A stretch of 64,000 bases of DNA, taken from positions 496,001-560,000 of the forward strand of contig NZ_CP132204.1 of NCBI RefSeq assembly GCF_030718995.1, in the 5' to 3' direction. The first letter of the stretch is position 1. The number at the start of each line of letters is the position of its first letter. This document shows, in pieces, positions 17,482-25,458 of the stretch. Origin of the DNA: Arthrobacter oryzae. GTDB lineage: Bacteria; Actinomycetota; Actinomycetes; Actinomycetales; Micrococcaceae. The notes beneath the pieces were generated by a model that worked only from the letters and a program-made list of their open reading frames with translations, did no database searches and had not been told where the DNA came from. The position numbers and the translations under genes are program-made.

Positions 17482-18945
17482 CTAGACCTGCGCGGCCACT
17501 CCGTCGCGGGAAATGGCCACCATGTCCTCGCGCGGCACAACCTTGACCCGCTCGCGGGCAACCTCCACGCCGTGCGATCCGGTCTCGGTGGCCTTTTCGC
17601 CGAGGGCGCGCTCGTGCGCGTCCAGGGCCAGCCAGCCTTCCCAGCTGGTGTACTGCACGCCGCGGTTTTCCAAGAGTTCGACGACGGCATCCGGTGCCGG
17701 TGAGGCGGCCAGCGGCAGGTTCGCGCGGTCTTCCAGCAGGTAGGTCACGGTCTCGAGGGCGTCGCCCTTGGTGTGGCCGATCAGGCCCACCGGTCCGCGC
17801 TTGATCCAGCCGGTGGCGTAGATGCCCGGAACGTGGCTGCCGGCAGCGTCCAGCACGCGGCCGCCGTCGTTCGGGACAACACCCTTCTTGTGGTCGAACT
17901 CGACCTCCGGCAGGGCTGAACCGAAGTAGCCGATCGCGCGGTAGACGGCCTGGACCGGGTAGTCCACGAACTCGCCGGTGCCGCGGGCGTTGCCCGTGCC
18001 GTCCAGCTCGGTGCGCTCAAACTTCATGCCGGCAACGCGGCCGGGGGTCTCGGCGTCGTCGTAGATTTCCACCGGGCTGTGCAGGAAGTGCAGGTGCAGG
18101 CGGCGGGAGGCCGTGAGCTCGGAAAGGTCCTCCGGCTGCTCGGCGATCCAGTTGGTGAGCGTGCCAACCATGGTCTTGGTCTGGTTGTTGCTCTGGACCT
18201 GGCGGTCGGATTCCTCGTCGAACTCGAAGTCCTCCGGGTACAGGATGATGTCCACGTCCTTGGAGTGGGCCAGCTCGCGCAGTTCCAGCGGGGTGAACTT
18301 CACCTGGGCGGGGCCGCGGCGGCCGAAGACGTGCACGTCCGTAACCGGGGAGGACTTCAGGCCGGCGTAGACGTTGTCCGGGATTTCGGAGACCAGGAGG
18401 TCGTCGGCGTGCTTGGAGAGCATGCGGGCCACGTCCAGGGCCACGTTGCCGTTGCCGATGACGGCGATTTCCTTTGCGTCCAGCGGCCATTCGCGGGACA
18501 CGTCGGGGTGGCCGTCGTACCAGGACACGAAGTCGGCGCCGCCGTAGGAGCCCTCGAGTTCGATGCCGGGGATGTTCAGGTCGGCATCCTTGATGGCGCC
18601 GGTCGCGAAGATGACGGCGTCGTAATGGGTGCGGAGGTCCTCGATGGAGAGGTCCGTGCCGTAGTCCACGTTGCCGAAGAAGCGGATGTCGCCGCGGTCC
18701 AGGACCTTGTGCAGGGCGTTGACGATGCCCTTGATGCGGGGGTGGTCCGGGGCCACGCCGTAGCGGATCAGGCCGTAGGGCGCCGGGTAGCGGTCAAAGA
18801 GGTCGATGCTCACGGTCAGCTCGCCGCTCTTGACGGCTTCACTCTTGGTGAGGATGTCGGCGGCGTACACGCCGGCAGGGCCGGAACCCACGACGGCGAC
18901 CCGGAGCGGGCGGGCGGCAGAACCTACGGTGGTGCTAGTTGACAC
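17482..18945 (-). CDS. fprA: FAD-dependent ferredoxin/NADP(+) reductase, FprA type (copy 2)
   Basis: A 487-residue paralogue of the gene at 3239-4693, with the same FAD (VAVVGSGPAGVYAADILTKS), NADP (VIGNGNVALDVARML) and C-terminal (YATGWIKRGPVGLIGHTKG) blocks. GTG start at 18945 with AAGGA upstream. It lies just after cysG on the same strand in a sulfur-assimilation neighbourhood. A role in reducing the ferredoxin that feeds the ferredoxin-type sulfite reductase (31010-32755) is plausible. It is separated from cysG by a strong hairpin, so it may have its own promoter. Confidence 0.93.
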   Translation of the reverse strand: MSTSTTVGSAARPLRVAVVGSGPAGVYAADILTKSEAVKSGELTVSIDLFDRYPAPYGLIRYGVAPDHPRIKGIVNALHKVLDRGDIRFFGNVDYGTDLSIEDLRTHYDAVIFATGAIKDADLNIPGIELEGSYGGADFVSWYDGHPDVSREWPLDAKEIAVIGNGNVALDVARMLSKHADDLLVSEIPDNVYAGLKSSPVTDVHVFGRRGPAQVKFTPLELRELAHSKDVDIILYPEDFEFDEESDRQVQSNNQTKTMVGTLTNWIAEQPEDLSELTASRRLHLHFLHSPVEIYDDAETPGRVAGMKFERTELDGTGNARGTGEFVDYPVQAVYRAIGYFGSALPEVEFDHKKGVVPNDGGRVLDAAGSHVPGIYATGWIKRGPVGLIGHTKGDALETVTYLLEDRANLPLAASPAPDAVVELLENRGVQYTSWEGWLALDAHERALGEKATETGSHGVEVARERVKVVPREDMVAISRDGVAAQV

Positions 18946-18971
18946 GGCTGTGTTCCTTTTTCTGTCACTGG

Positions 18972-19037
18972 CCCAACTAGGTAGCAGCAGATGTCGTTAT
19001 GACGGCTCAAAACGACACTTACTGCTACTTAGTTGGG
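18972..19037 (-). terminator. Long imperfect hairpin downstream of cysG
   Basis: Arms 18972-18998 and 19011-19037 (27 nt each, starting CCCAACTA and ending TAGTTGGG) pair with a few G-U or mismatched positions. The loop is 12 nt. It begins 15 bp after the cysG stop on the minus strand and should end cysG transcription before fprA-2. Confidence 0.75.
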
Positions 19038-19051
19038 TGGGGGCTACGGGG

Positions 19052-20308
19052 CTACTTGGTCAGTACACGGGGCTGGTTCGGGGTGATGGTGCTGTAGTCG
19101 GCTGTCTTGAAGTGCGACGGCGCGAACGGGCTGACGCGGACAACGTCGCCGATCACGATCACCGCGGGATTCGCGACGCCGGTGGCCTCGGCCTGGTCAG
19201 CAATGGAACCGACAGTGCCGATGGTCACGCGCTGGTTGGGCAAATAGCCGTTCTCAACGATGCCAACTGGAGTGTCCTGAGGCAAACCGGCACCCATCAG
19301 CGCGGCGGCTGATTCGCGGAGCTTTCCCACTCCCATCAACAGCACAATGGTGTGGTCGGCCCTGGCCGGGACCTCGGAGAGTTCCTCGTGGCCGGTGACC
19401 ACGCTGAAGCCCTTGGCCAGGCCGCGGTGCGTCACGGGGATGCCGGCCGCCGCGGGCACGGAAACCGCGGAGGTCACGCCGGACACCACTTCAACCTCGA
19501 CGCCGAGCTGTCGGCAGTACTCTGCTTCCTCGCCGCCGCGGCCCAGGACATAGGGGTCGCCGCCTTTGAGGCGGACCACCCGGTGGCCTTTGAGTGCCTC
19601 GTCCACGAGGATCCGGTTGATCTCCGCCTGCGGCACGGGGTGGTGGCCGGGGGTCTTGCCCACTTCGATGACGCGGACGTCAGGGGCGAGCTCGTTCAGC
19701 AGGTCGCGGGGGCCGAGGCGGTCTGCGACGACGACGTCGGCCTGGCCGAGGAGCCGGCGGCCGCGGACGGTGATGAGCCCGGTGTCGCCGGGGCCGCCGC
19801 CGACGAGGGCCACGATTCCCCGGTGGGCGCGCTGGCGGCGGAGCGGAAGGTCGCCGGCTTCCAGCGCGGTGGCGACGGCGTCACGCAGGGCCATGGCGCG
19901 GCGCGGGTCTCCCCCGGCGTTCACGGCGATCTGTACGTCGTCCACCACGGCGACGGCGGGGGTCCAGGCGGCGGAGGCTTCGTGGTCGGAGGCGTTGACG
20001 CACCAGACGCGCTGCGCCTCGGCGTCGGCCGAAACCAGGGCGTCCACGGCGGAGTCGCCGGTGGCGGTCTGGACGAACCAGACGCCGTCGACGTCGGACG
20101 TGCGGTAGGGGCGCGGCTCCCAGGTGAGGAGGCCGGCGTCGGCCAGCTCCTCAAGGCCTGCGGAGGCGGCGGGGGCAACCACGGTTACGCGGGCACCGGC
20201 GTCGAGCAGCCCTTTGGCGCGGCGCGTGGCCACCGGCCCGCCACCCACCACCAGCACGGGGCGGCCCAGCAGGCGCAGTGCCGTGGGGTAAATGTCCTGA
20301 ATTGCCAT
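19052..20308 (-). CDS. cysG: Sirohaem synthase: precorrin-2 dehydrogenase/ferrochelatase fused to uroporphyrinogen-III methyltransferase
   Basis: A 418-residue fusion that makes sirohaem, the cofactor of sulfite reductase. Residues 1-150 hold the NAD-dependent dehydrogenase domain (LVVGGGPVATRRAKGLLDAG, the CysG N-terminal type); residues about 165-405 hold the SAM-dependent methyltransferase (VALVGGGPGDTGLITVRG, RLKGGDPYVLGRGGEEAEYC, VSGVTSAVSVPAAAGIPVTH). Shorter than E. coli CysG (457), consistent with a reduced middle region. Leaderless start: a -10 TACCGT lies 6 nt upstream of the ATG. Its promoter matches those of the sulfonate transporter and cysI. Confidence 0.93.
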   Translation of the reverse strand: MAIQDIYPTALRLLGRPVLVVGGGPVATRRAKGLLDAGARVTVVAPAASAGLEELADAGLLTWEPRPYRTSDVDGVWFVQTATGDSAVDALVSADAEAQRVWCVNASDHEASAAWTPAVAVVDDVQIAVNAGGDPRRAMALRDAVATALEAGDLPLRRQRAHRGIVALVGGGPGDTGLITVRGRRLLGQADVVVADRLGPRDLLNELAPDVRVIEVGKTPGHHPVPQAEINRILVDEALKGHRVVRLKGGDPYVLGRGGEEAEYCRQLGVEVEVVSGVTSAVSVPAAAGIPVTHRGLAKGFSVVTGHEELSEVPARADHTIVLLMGVGKLRESAAALMGAGLPQDTPVGIVENGYLPNQRVTIGTVGSIADQAEATGVANPAVIVIGDVVRVSPFAPSHFKTADYSTITPNQPRVLTK

Positions 20309-20314
20309 GGATCA

Positions 20315-20389
20315 ACGGTAGGGCTGCGTCATATGGCGGAACAACGGCACGGAAACACCAGTTCACGTAAGGTAACGCTGCGTCACATT
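20315..20389 (-). promoter_or_regulatory. Sulfur-type promoter and upstream boxes of cysG
   Basis: On the minus strand, reading toward cysG: AATGTGACGC (20389-20380), GTGAACTGGTGTTTCCG (20366-20350), -35 TTGTTC (20344-20339), -10 TACCGT (20320-20315), 6 nt, ATG. The same order and spacing recur upstream of the genes at 22327 and 31010. Confidence 0.7.
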
Positions 20390-20425
20390 GCTGGTGGGCG
20401 GCCAGTCCGGGGCTTGACGGCAGTT

Positions 20426-20515
20426 GCGGCCGTCGTGGGGCACATTGGGGCCGGTTCGGCCGCGGGGGCCGGCAATCCGCGGCGTGTCCGTGTCGAAGTG
20501 CCCCACGACGGCCGC
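20426..20515 (-). repeat. Dispersed palindromic repeat, family 1, copy 1 (solo)
   Basis: A 90-bp element with perfect 18-bp inverted ends (GCGGCCGTCGTGGGGCAC at 20426-20443 and its complement at 20498-20515). On the minus strand it contains GGGGCACTTCGACACGGAC and GTGCCCCACGACGG, shared with the two copies around the nuclease-like gene at 35008-35844. Lies in the 290-bp gap between the permease stop and cysG. Confidence 0.8.
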
Positions 20516-20527
20516 CGCGAAAACCAA

Positions 20528-20570
20528 AGAGCAGGGCCCGACGGCGGGACTCGCCGTCGGGCTCTGCTCT
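20528..20570 (-). terminator. Intrinsic terminator of the sulfonate-type ABC operon
   Basis: A 19-bp stem (20528-20546 with 20552-20570, one G-U pair) and a 5-nt loop, 28 bp past the permease stop. On the minus strand it is followed by TTTGGTTTT. The plus-strand exit is also T-rich, so it may work both ways. Confidence 0.85.
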
Positions 20571-20598
20571 TGCGTTTGTTGGTGCTTCCGGCCTGGCC

Positions 20599-21564
20599 CT
20601 AGCGGGTGCTGCCGGCGAGGAGGCCGCGGCGCCGGAGGAGGCGCTTTTCAATCGGTGCGAAGACCAGCAGCTCGATCAGGATGCCCACGGCCAGGATCAG
20701 CAGGATCGCTGCCATCACGATGGTCATGTCGGACAGGTCGCGGCCCTGGTCCAGCATTGAGCCGAGGCCGAAGCCGATGGTGCCGCCCACCGCGATGATT
20801 TCCGCGGCCATGAGGGAGCGCCAGGAGAACGCCCACCCCTGCTTCAGGCCGCTGAGGTAGCCGGGCAGAGCCGCGGGAAGGATGATCTGAAGGGCCATCT
20901 GCAGCCGGTTGGCGCCGAGCACGGTGCCGACGCTGCGGTACTGCGGCGGGATCTGGTCCACACCGGAGATCAGGCCGTTGATGATGGACGGGATGGCACC
21001 CATGAACACCACGAAGTACACCGTGGCGTCGGTGAGGCCGAACCAGATGATGGCGGCAGGAACCCAGGCCACGGACGGCAGGACCTGCAGCCCGGAAATG
21101 AGCGGGCCGAACGCGCGCCGCAGCGGGGCAACCTGTGCCAGCAGCAGGCCGATGGGGGTTGCGATGGCCACGCTGATCAGGAAGCCCACCAGCCCGCGCT
21201 GCAGCGAGGTCCAGACGGCTTCCTGCAGGGACCCGTCAGCCCACAGCGTGCCGAACTGGCCCAGCACGTCCAGCGGGCCGGGCACCAGGTCCCGCCGCTT
21301 GAAGCCGAGCGAAACGTAGAACTGCCATACGAGGATCAGCACCGCCAGCGCGGCCACCGGGAGCAGGACCCGGCTCCAGTCGATGCGTGCTGCACGGGCT
21401 GCGTCCGACTGCAGGGAATCAAGCCCGGATTCGAGCTCGCGCAGGTCCTCGTTGCCGGTGGAGGACCGGGTCAGGGCAGCATGGACCTTGCGGGTTTCGG
21501 GCTCCGCGCCGGAGGCCGGGCCGTTGGTGGGGGCCTCGGCCAGGGGTGTCGGGTTACTTGGCAT
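20599..21564 (-). CDS. ABC transporter permease, SsuC/TauC/NitT type
   Basis: A 321-residue permease with about six transmembrane segments. A 60-residue charged N-terminal extension precedes the first (VLLPVAALAVLILVWQFYVS). The EAA-loop region is around ANRLQMALQIILPAALPGYL. Family members import sulfonates, nitrate or pyrimidine precursors. Its start overlaps the ATPase gene stop by 11 bp. The sulfur-type promoter of the operon points to organosulfur uptake. Confidence 0.88.
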   Translation of the reverse strand: MPSNPTPLAEAPTNGPASGAEPETRKVHAALTRSSTGNEDLRELESGLDSLQSDAARAARIDWSRVLLPVAALAVLILVWQFYVSLGFKRRDLVPGPLDVLGQFGTLWADGSLQEAVWTSLQRGLVGFLISVAIATPIGLLLAQVAPLRRAFGPLISGLQVLPSVAWVPAAIIWFGLTDATVYFVVFMGAIPSIINGLISGVDQIPPQYRSVGTVLGANRLQMALQIILPAALPGYLSGLKQGWAFSWRSLMAAEIIAVGGTIGFGLGSMLDQGRDLSDMTIVMAAILLILAVGILIELLVFAPIEKRLLRRRGLLAGSTR

Positions 21565-22279
21565 GGCGGCGGATCTCCTCTCGCAGCCGGGCGGTGATGA
21601 CCCCGGTCAGCTGTCCGGCAAGACCGGCGTCGGTTCGGTGTTCCTCGGTGACGTTCCATTCCTGGACCACGCGGCCGGGGCGGGAGGACAGCAGCAGCAC
21701 GCGCTGGCCCAGCCGGACGGCTTCGCGGACATTGTGCGTCACGAAAACGATGGTGCGGCCGGTTTCCTTCCAGATCCGTTCCAGCTCGTCATGGAGGAGG
21801 TCGCGGGTGATGGCGTCGAGGGCGGCGAACGGCTCGTCCATGAGCAGCAGCTGCCGGTCCTGGGCCAGGGACCGGGCCAGGGACACGCGCTGGCGCATGC
21901 CGCCGGAGAGCTCGTGCGGGCGCTTGTCGCCAGCTCCGCCCAGATGCACCAGGTCAAGGAGTTCATTGGCCTTGGTGCGCCGTTCGCCCTTGCCCACGCC
22001 GCGCAGCTTCAGGGCGAGCTCGATGTTCTCCCGGGCGGTCAGCCACGGGAAAAGGGCGGCGTCCTGGAACATGAACGCTGCGCCGTCGCTGGGGACTTCA
22101 AGGGCGCCCGACGTCGGCAGTTCCAGTCCCGCCATGATGTTCAGCAGGGTGGACTTGCCGCAGCCGGAGGCACCGAGGAGGGCGACGAACTCGCCTTGGG
22201 CGATGCTGGCGTTGACGTCGTCCAGCACCGGGGCGCCGTTGCCGAAGCGTTTGCCCAGGTTTTCCAGTACGACTGGCAT
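21554..22279 (-). CDS. ABC transporter ATP-binding protein, SsuB/TauB type
   Basis: A 241-residue ATPase with Walker A GASGCGKST (about 34-42), Q-loop FMFQDAALFPW, signature LSGGMRQRVSLARSLA, Walker B LLLMDEPFAALDA and switch histidine in VTHNVREA. The start is the ATG at 22279; the same frame continues far upstream inside the binding-protein gene but that is a shadow. Middle gene of the binding protein-ATPase-permease operon. Confidence 0.92.
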   Translation of the reverse strand: MPVVLENLGKRFGNGAPVLDDVNASIAQGEFVALLGASGCGKSTLLNIMAGLELPTSGALEVPSDGAAFMFQDAALFPWLTARENIELALKLRGVGKGERRTKANELLDLVHLGGAGDKRPHELSGGMRQRVSLARSLAQDRQLLLMDEPFAALDAITRDLLHDELERIWKETGRTIVFVTHNVREAVRLGQRVLLLSSRPGRVVQEWNVTEEHRTDAGLAGQLTGVITARLREEIRRHAK

Positions 22280-22326
22280 GGTCCTGTCCTTACGTTGTTG
22301 GAGCTGGGGGTGGTGCTTGGTGGTGT

Positions 22327-23490
22327 CTAGTCGTTGCCGAGGCCGGCGGCGCTGACTTTGTTGCCCCCGGTTTCCGTGGTGACGCTGTTCAGGGCGGCGA
22401 GGTCGAAGATGCCGTTGATGTCGGCCTGTTTGGTGGTGCCGGCGTCGACGCCGTCCTGCAGCAGCTTCTTGTAGGTTCCGGCGAGCGGGTCCACGGTGAA
22501 CACGATGTTGTCGAGGGACCTGTCGATGACGTCGGCCGGGAGCTCTGCGCTCCCGAACTCCTTCAGCGCCGTGTTCAGCACGCTGGCCTTTTCCGCGGCA
22601 GGTGTCTCGTTGAGCCAGGTGACGGATTCGGCGTGGCCCTTCAGGAGCGCCTTCACGGTCTCCGGGTGCGCGGCGGCGAACTTCTTGTTCACGATCAGGA
22701 TGGTGGTGGGGAACTCGCCCGGCTTGCCCGTCAGCGACCCGTCCCACAGCTCCTTCTCGTCCACCAGGACCTTCGCGCCGGCCTGCAGCACCAGCCGGGA
22801 AGCCCACGGCTCAGGCAGCCATGCGCCGTCGAGCTTGCCGTCCTGGAACAGCTTCAGCGTCTGCGCGTTCTCGGTCGGGTTGATCGCAACGTCGCCGCTG
22901 CCGTCCGTGTTGGTCTTGTAACCCTGCGCGGCGAGCCACGCCCGCAGCGCCACATCCTGGGTGCCGCCCAGCTGCGGCGTTGACAGGGTCGTGCCCTTCA
23001 GGTCCGCGGCCGAACCGATCCCCGGCTTGACCACCAACTGCGCACCGCCGGCCGCGGCACCGGCAATGATGCTGACGGACTCGCCCTGGCTCTTCACGAA
23101 CGAGTTGATCGCCGGATTCGGCCCGATATACGTCGCATCAATGGCCCCGGCGTTCAGCGCCTCGATCGCCGCCGGCCCGGCGTTGAACACCTGCGTGCTC
23201 AGCTTCGTCTCCCCCAGGCTCTTCGCAATAAAGCCTTCCTTCACCCCCACCAGGGCCGGGGCGTGCGTGACGTTGCCGAAATAGCCCAGCCTCAACTCCG
23301 CCGCGGGGGTCGGGGCGGGAGCCGCGGCCTGGGCTGTGGAATCACGGGAAAGGGTTGACGCCACCACGGCACCGGCGGCGATGAGCAGCACCAGGCCGAG
23401 GGCAACCAGGACCTCAACGGCGCGCTTGCGCTTCGGTTTGTTGCTCTCTCCGGCCACGATGCGGATCATTCCGGGCTGGGGACTTGTCAT
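22327..23490 (-). CDS. ABC transporter substrate-binding protein, aliphatic sulfonate/NMT1 type
   Basis: A 387-residue SsuA-like binding protein: LRLGYFGNVTHAPALVGVKEG, GAIDATYIGPNPAINSF and LDGAWLPEPWASRLV are typical of the sulfonate/nitrate group. It lacks a lipobox; a single hydrophobic segment (about 26-47) after a KPKRKR stretch suggests an uncleaved membrane anchor or a non-lipid signal. ATG 23490 is supported by the shared leaderless promoter (TATGGT 6 nt upstream). Substrate is inferred from family and promoter to be an organosulfur compound. Confidence 0.88.
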   Translation of the reverse strand: MTSPQPGMIRIVAGESNKPKRKRAVEVLVALGLVLLIAAGAVVASTLSRDSTAQAAAPAPTPAAELRLGYFGNVTHAPALVGVKEGFIAKSLGETKLSTQVFNAGPAAIEALNAGAIDATYIGPNPAINSFVKSQGESVSIIAGAAAGGAQLVVKPGIGSAADLKGTTLSTPQLGGTQDVALRAWLAAQGYKTNTDGSGDVAINPTENAQTLKLFQDGKLDGAWLPEPWASRLVLQAGAKVLVDEKELWDGSLTGKPGEFPTTILIVNKKFAAAHPETVKALLKGHAESVTWLNETPAAEKASVLNTALKEFGSAELPADVIDRSLDNIVFTVDPLAGTYKKLLQDGVDAGTTKQADINGIFDLAALNSVTTETGGNKVSAAGLGND

Positions 23491-23496
23491 TGTTTC

Positions 23497-23570
23497 ACCA
23501 TAGGGAGTGACATAAACCCGTTCAATGAAGCGGAAACGGGGGGTCACGCGGGTTCATCTAGCGTCACATT
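23497..23570 (-). promoter_or_regulatory. Sulfur-type promoter and upstream boxes of the sulfonate transporter
   Basis: On the minus strand: AATGTGACGC (23570-23561), GTGACCCCCCGTTTCCG (23547-23531), -35 TTGAAC (23525-23520), 17 bp, -10 TATGGT (23502-23497), 6 nt, ATG. Spacings match the cysG and cysI promoters to within 1 bp. Confidence 0.7.
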
Positions 23571-23594
23571 CGCGCAACGCGGGGGGCGGCGCGG

Positions 23595-24908
23595 TCAGGC
23601 CACGTAGGCGTCGGCCGCCGCAAGGGCATCGTCCAGAATGGCAAGGCCCGCGGCGGCGTCGGAGTCGTTCACGTTCAGCGGAGGGGCTACATGGACCCGA
23701 TTGCCCAGGACCAGCGGCACAAGCCCCCGCTCCAGGCACGCCTTGACGACCGAGACCATCGGTGCGTTGGCCGCGCCGGTGCCTCCGGCCGGCACGAGCG
23801 GCTCTTTGGTCCGCCGGTCACGGACCAGTTCGGGGGACCAGATGCCGCCGATGCCGCGAACGTCCCCGACGGAGTCGTGCTTGTCGGCGAGCGCCCTGAG
23901 TCCTGGACCAAGGACCTCCGCGCCGAGGCGGGCAGCTGCCGCGACCGTGTTCTCCTCGTGCATCGCGCTGATGGCACCGACTGCTGCTGCGCAGGCAAGC
24001 GGGTGGCCGCTGTACGTCAGGCCCGCCGGGTACGGGCGTGTGGTGAACAACTCGTAGATCGCGTCCCCCACCAGCACGCCACCCAGCGGCACATACCCTG
24101 AGTTGACGCCCTTCGCGAAGGCCATCAGGTCAGGTGCCACACCGTCGTGGTCAACGCCGAACCAGGCTCCGGTGCGTCCGAAGCCCACCATCACCTCGTC
24201 GGCGATATAGATAATGCCGTGGCGGTCGCATAGCTCGCGGACCCCGCGCAGGTACCCGGCCGGTGGCACGATGACACCTGAGCTGCCGATCACAGACTCC
24301 AGGACCAGGCCTGCGATGGTGGACGGGCCCTCCAGGAGGATGACCTGCTCGAGATGAGCGAGTGCCCGCTCCGACTCCTCCTCCGGGGACCGCGACCCGA
24401 ACACCGACCGGTACAGAAAGGGGCCGAAGAAGTGGACGGCACCCGCCGCGCCGGTGTCCGAGGCCCAGCGGCGCGGGTCGCCTGTGAGGTGGATGGAAGC
24501 CGCCGTCGATCCGTGGTACGAGCGGTAAGCGGCGAGCACCTTCGGCCGTCCGGTGTAAAGCCGCGCCATCCGGACCGCATGCTCGATTGCCTCCGTCCCG
24601 CCGGTGGTGAAGAGCACATGCCCAAGGCCCTGTGGGGCCACCTGGACAATCAGCCGCGCCGCTTCGCCCCGGACGTCGGATGCGTGGCCGGGTGCGAGCG
24701 TGCACAGGCGGTCGGCTTGCTCCTTGATCGCAGCAACGATGCGCGGATGCTGGTGGCCGAGGCTGGTGAACACCAGTTGCGAGCTGAAGTCCAGGTAGTG
24801 CCGTCCGGTGTCGTCGATGAGGTAGCTCCCGGAACCACCAACGAAGGTGGGCACGTCGCGTGGCCCCTGAACTGCCCAGGGGTGGAAGACCAGTTCATCG
24901 AGATTCAT
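23595..24908 (-). CDS. Class III (PLP) aminotransferase
   Basis: A 437-residue class III aminotransferase: LFTTGGTEAIEHAVRMARLY (cofactor phosphate), SYHGSTAASIHLTG, IYIADEVMVGFGRTGAWFGV, and the PLP lysine in LMAFAKGVNSGYVPLGG. Close in style to beta-alanine/taurine-pyruvate aminotransferases. ATG 24908 with GGAGG 5 nt upstream. It lies directly upstream of the sulfonate-type transporter on the same strand but lacks the sulfur promoter; an amino-sulfonate such as taurine is a possible substrate, not shown. Confidence 0.85.
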   Translation of the reverse strand: MNLDELVFHPWAVQGPRDVPTFVGGSGSYLIDDTGRHYLDFSSQLVFTSLGHQHPRIVAAIKEQADRLCTLAPGHASDVRGEAARLIVQVAPQGLGHVLFTTGGTEAIEHAVRMARLYTGRPKVLAAYRSYHGSTAASIHLTGDPRRWASDTGAAGAVHFFGPFLYRSVFGSRSPEEESERALAHLEQVILLEGPSTIAGLVLESVIGSSGVIVPPAGYLRGVRELCDRHGIIYIADEVMVGFGRTGAWFGVDHDGVAPDLMAFAKGVNSGYVPLGGVLVGDAIYELFTTRPYPAGLTYSGHPLACAAAVGAISAMHEENTVAAAARLGAEVLGPGLRALADKHDSVGDVRGIGGIWSPELVRDRRTKEPLVPAGGTGAANAPMVSVVKACLERGLVPLVLGNRVHVAPPLNVNDSDAAAGLAILDDALAAADAYVA

Positions 24909-25070
24909 GACATCCTCCGTTTAAGGCGAAACTAAGGCGGCCGGGCGGCGGTGTCAACACCCCGGGGACGACTCATGGAAATCGCGTCCATTGCCTGCCC
25001 GGCGGCGCCCTGCCATTCTTGCTGGATCGGCACCACCGGCATCACCGGTGAATAGGAAAGGACGAGACAA

Positions 25071-25397
25071 ATGCCGCTCTATCTGTCGAAATTCAGCTAC
25101 ACCCCCGAGACCTGGGCGAAACTGATCAACAACCCCGAGGACCGCAGAAAGGCCGCCCAGGCCTACATCGAATCGGTGGGCGGGAAGCTCCACGGATTCT
25201 GGTATGCCTTCGGCTCCCACGACGGCTTCAACCTGTGGGAAGCCCCGGACAATGTGTCGATGGCCGCCGTCGCCCTGGCGATCAGCGGCGGCGGCGCGCT
25301 GAGCTCCTTTGAAACGACGGTGCTCCTGACCGTTGACGAAACAATGGAGGCCCTGCGGCAGGCCGAGCAGATCAAGTACCGGCCTCCCGGCGCCTGA
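25071..25397 (+). CDS. GYD-domain protein
   Basis: A 108-residue protein matching the GYD family: YLSKFSYTPETWAKLINNPE at the N terminus and FGSHDGFNLWEAPDN in the middle. Function of the family is unknown. AAAGGA lies upstream of the ATG. Divergent from the aminotransferase (162-bp gap) and convergent with the RelA/SpoT-domain gene. Confidence 0.88.
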   Translation: MPLYLSKFSYTPETWAKLINNPEDRRKAAQAYIESVGGKLHGFWYAFGSHDGFNLWEAPDNVSMAAVALAISGGGALSSFETTVLLTVDETMEALRQAEQIKYRPPGA

Positions 25398-25458
25398 GGG
25401 CACGTGCCCAACGGACCGCCCCGACGGGCCGGCCCAACGGACCGCAGAGCTCACGGGC

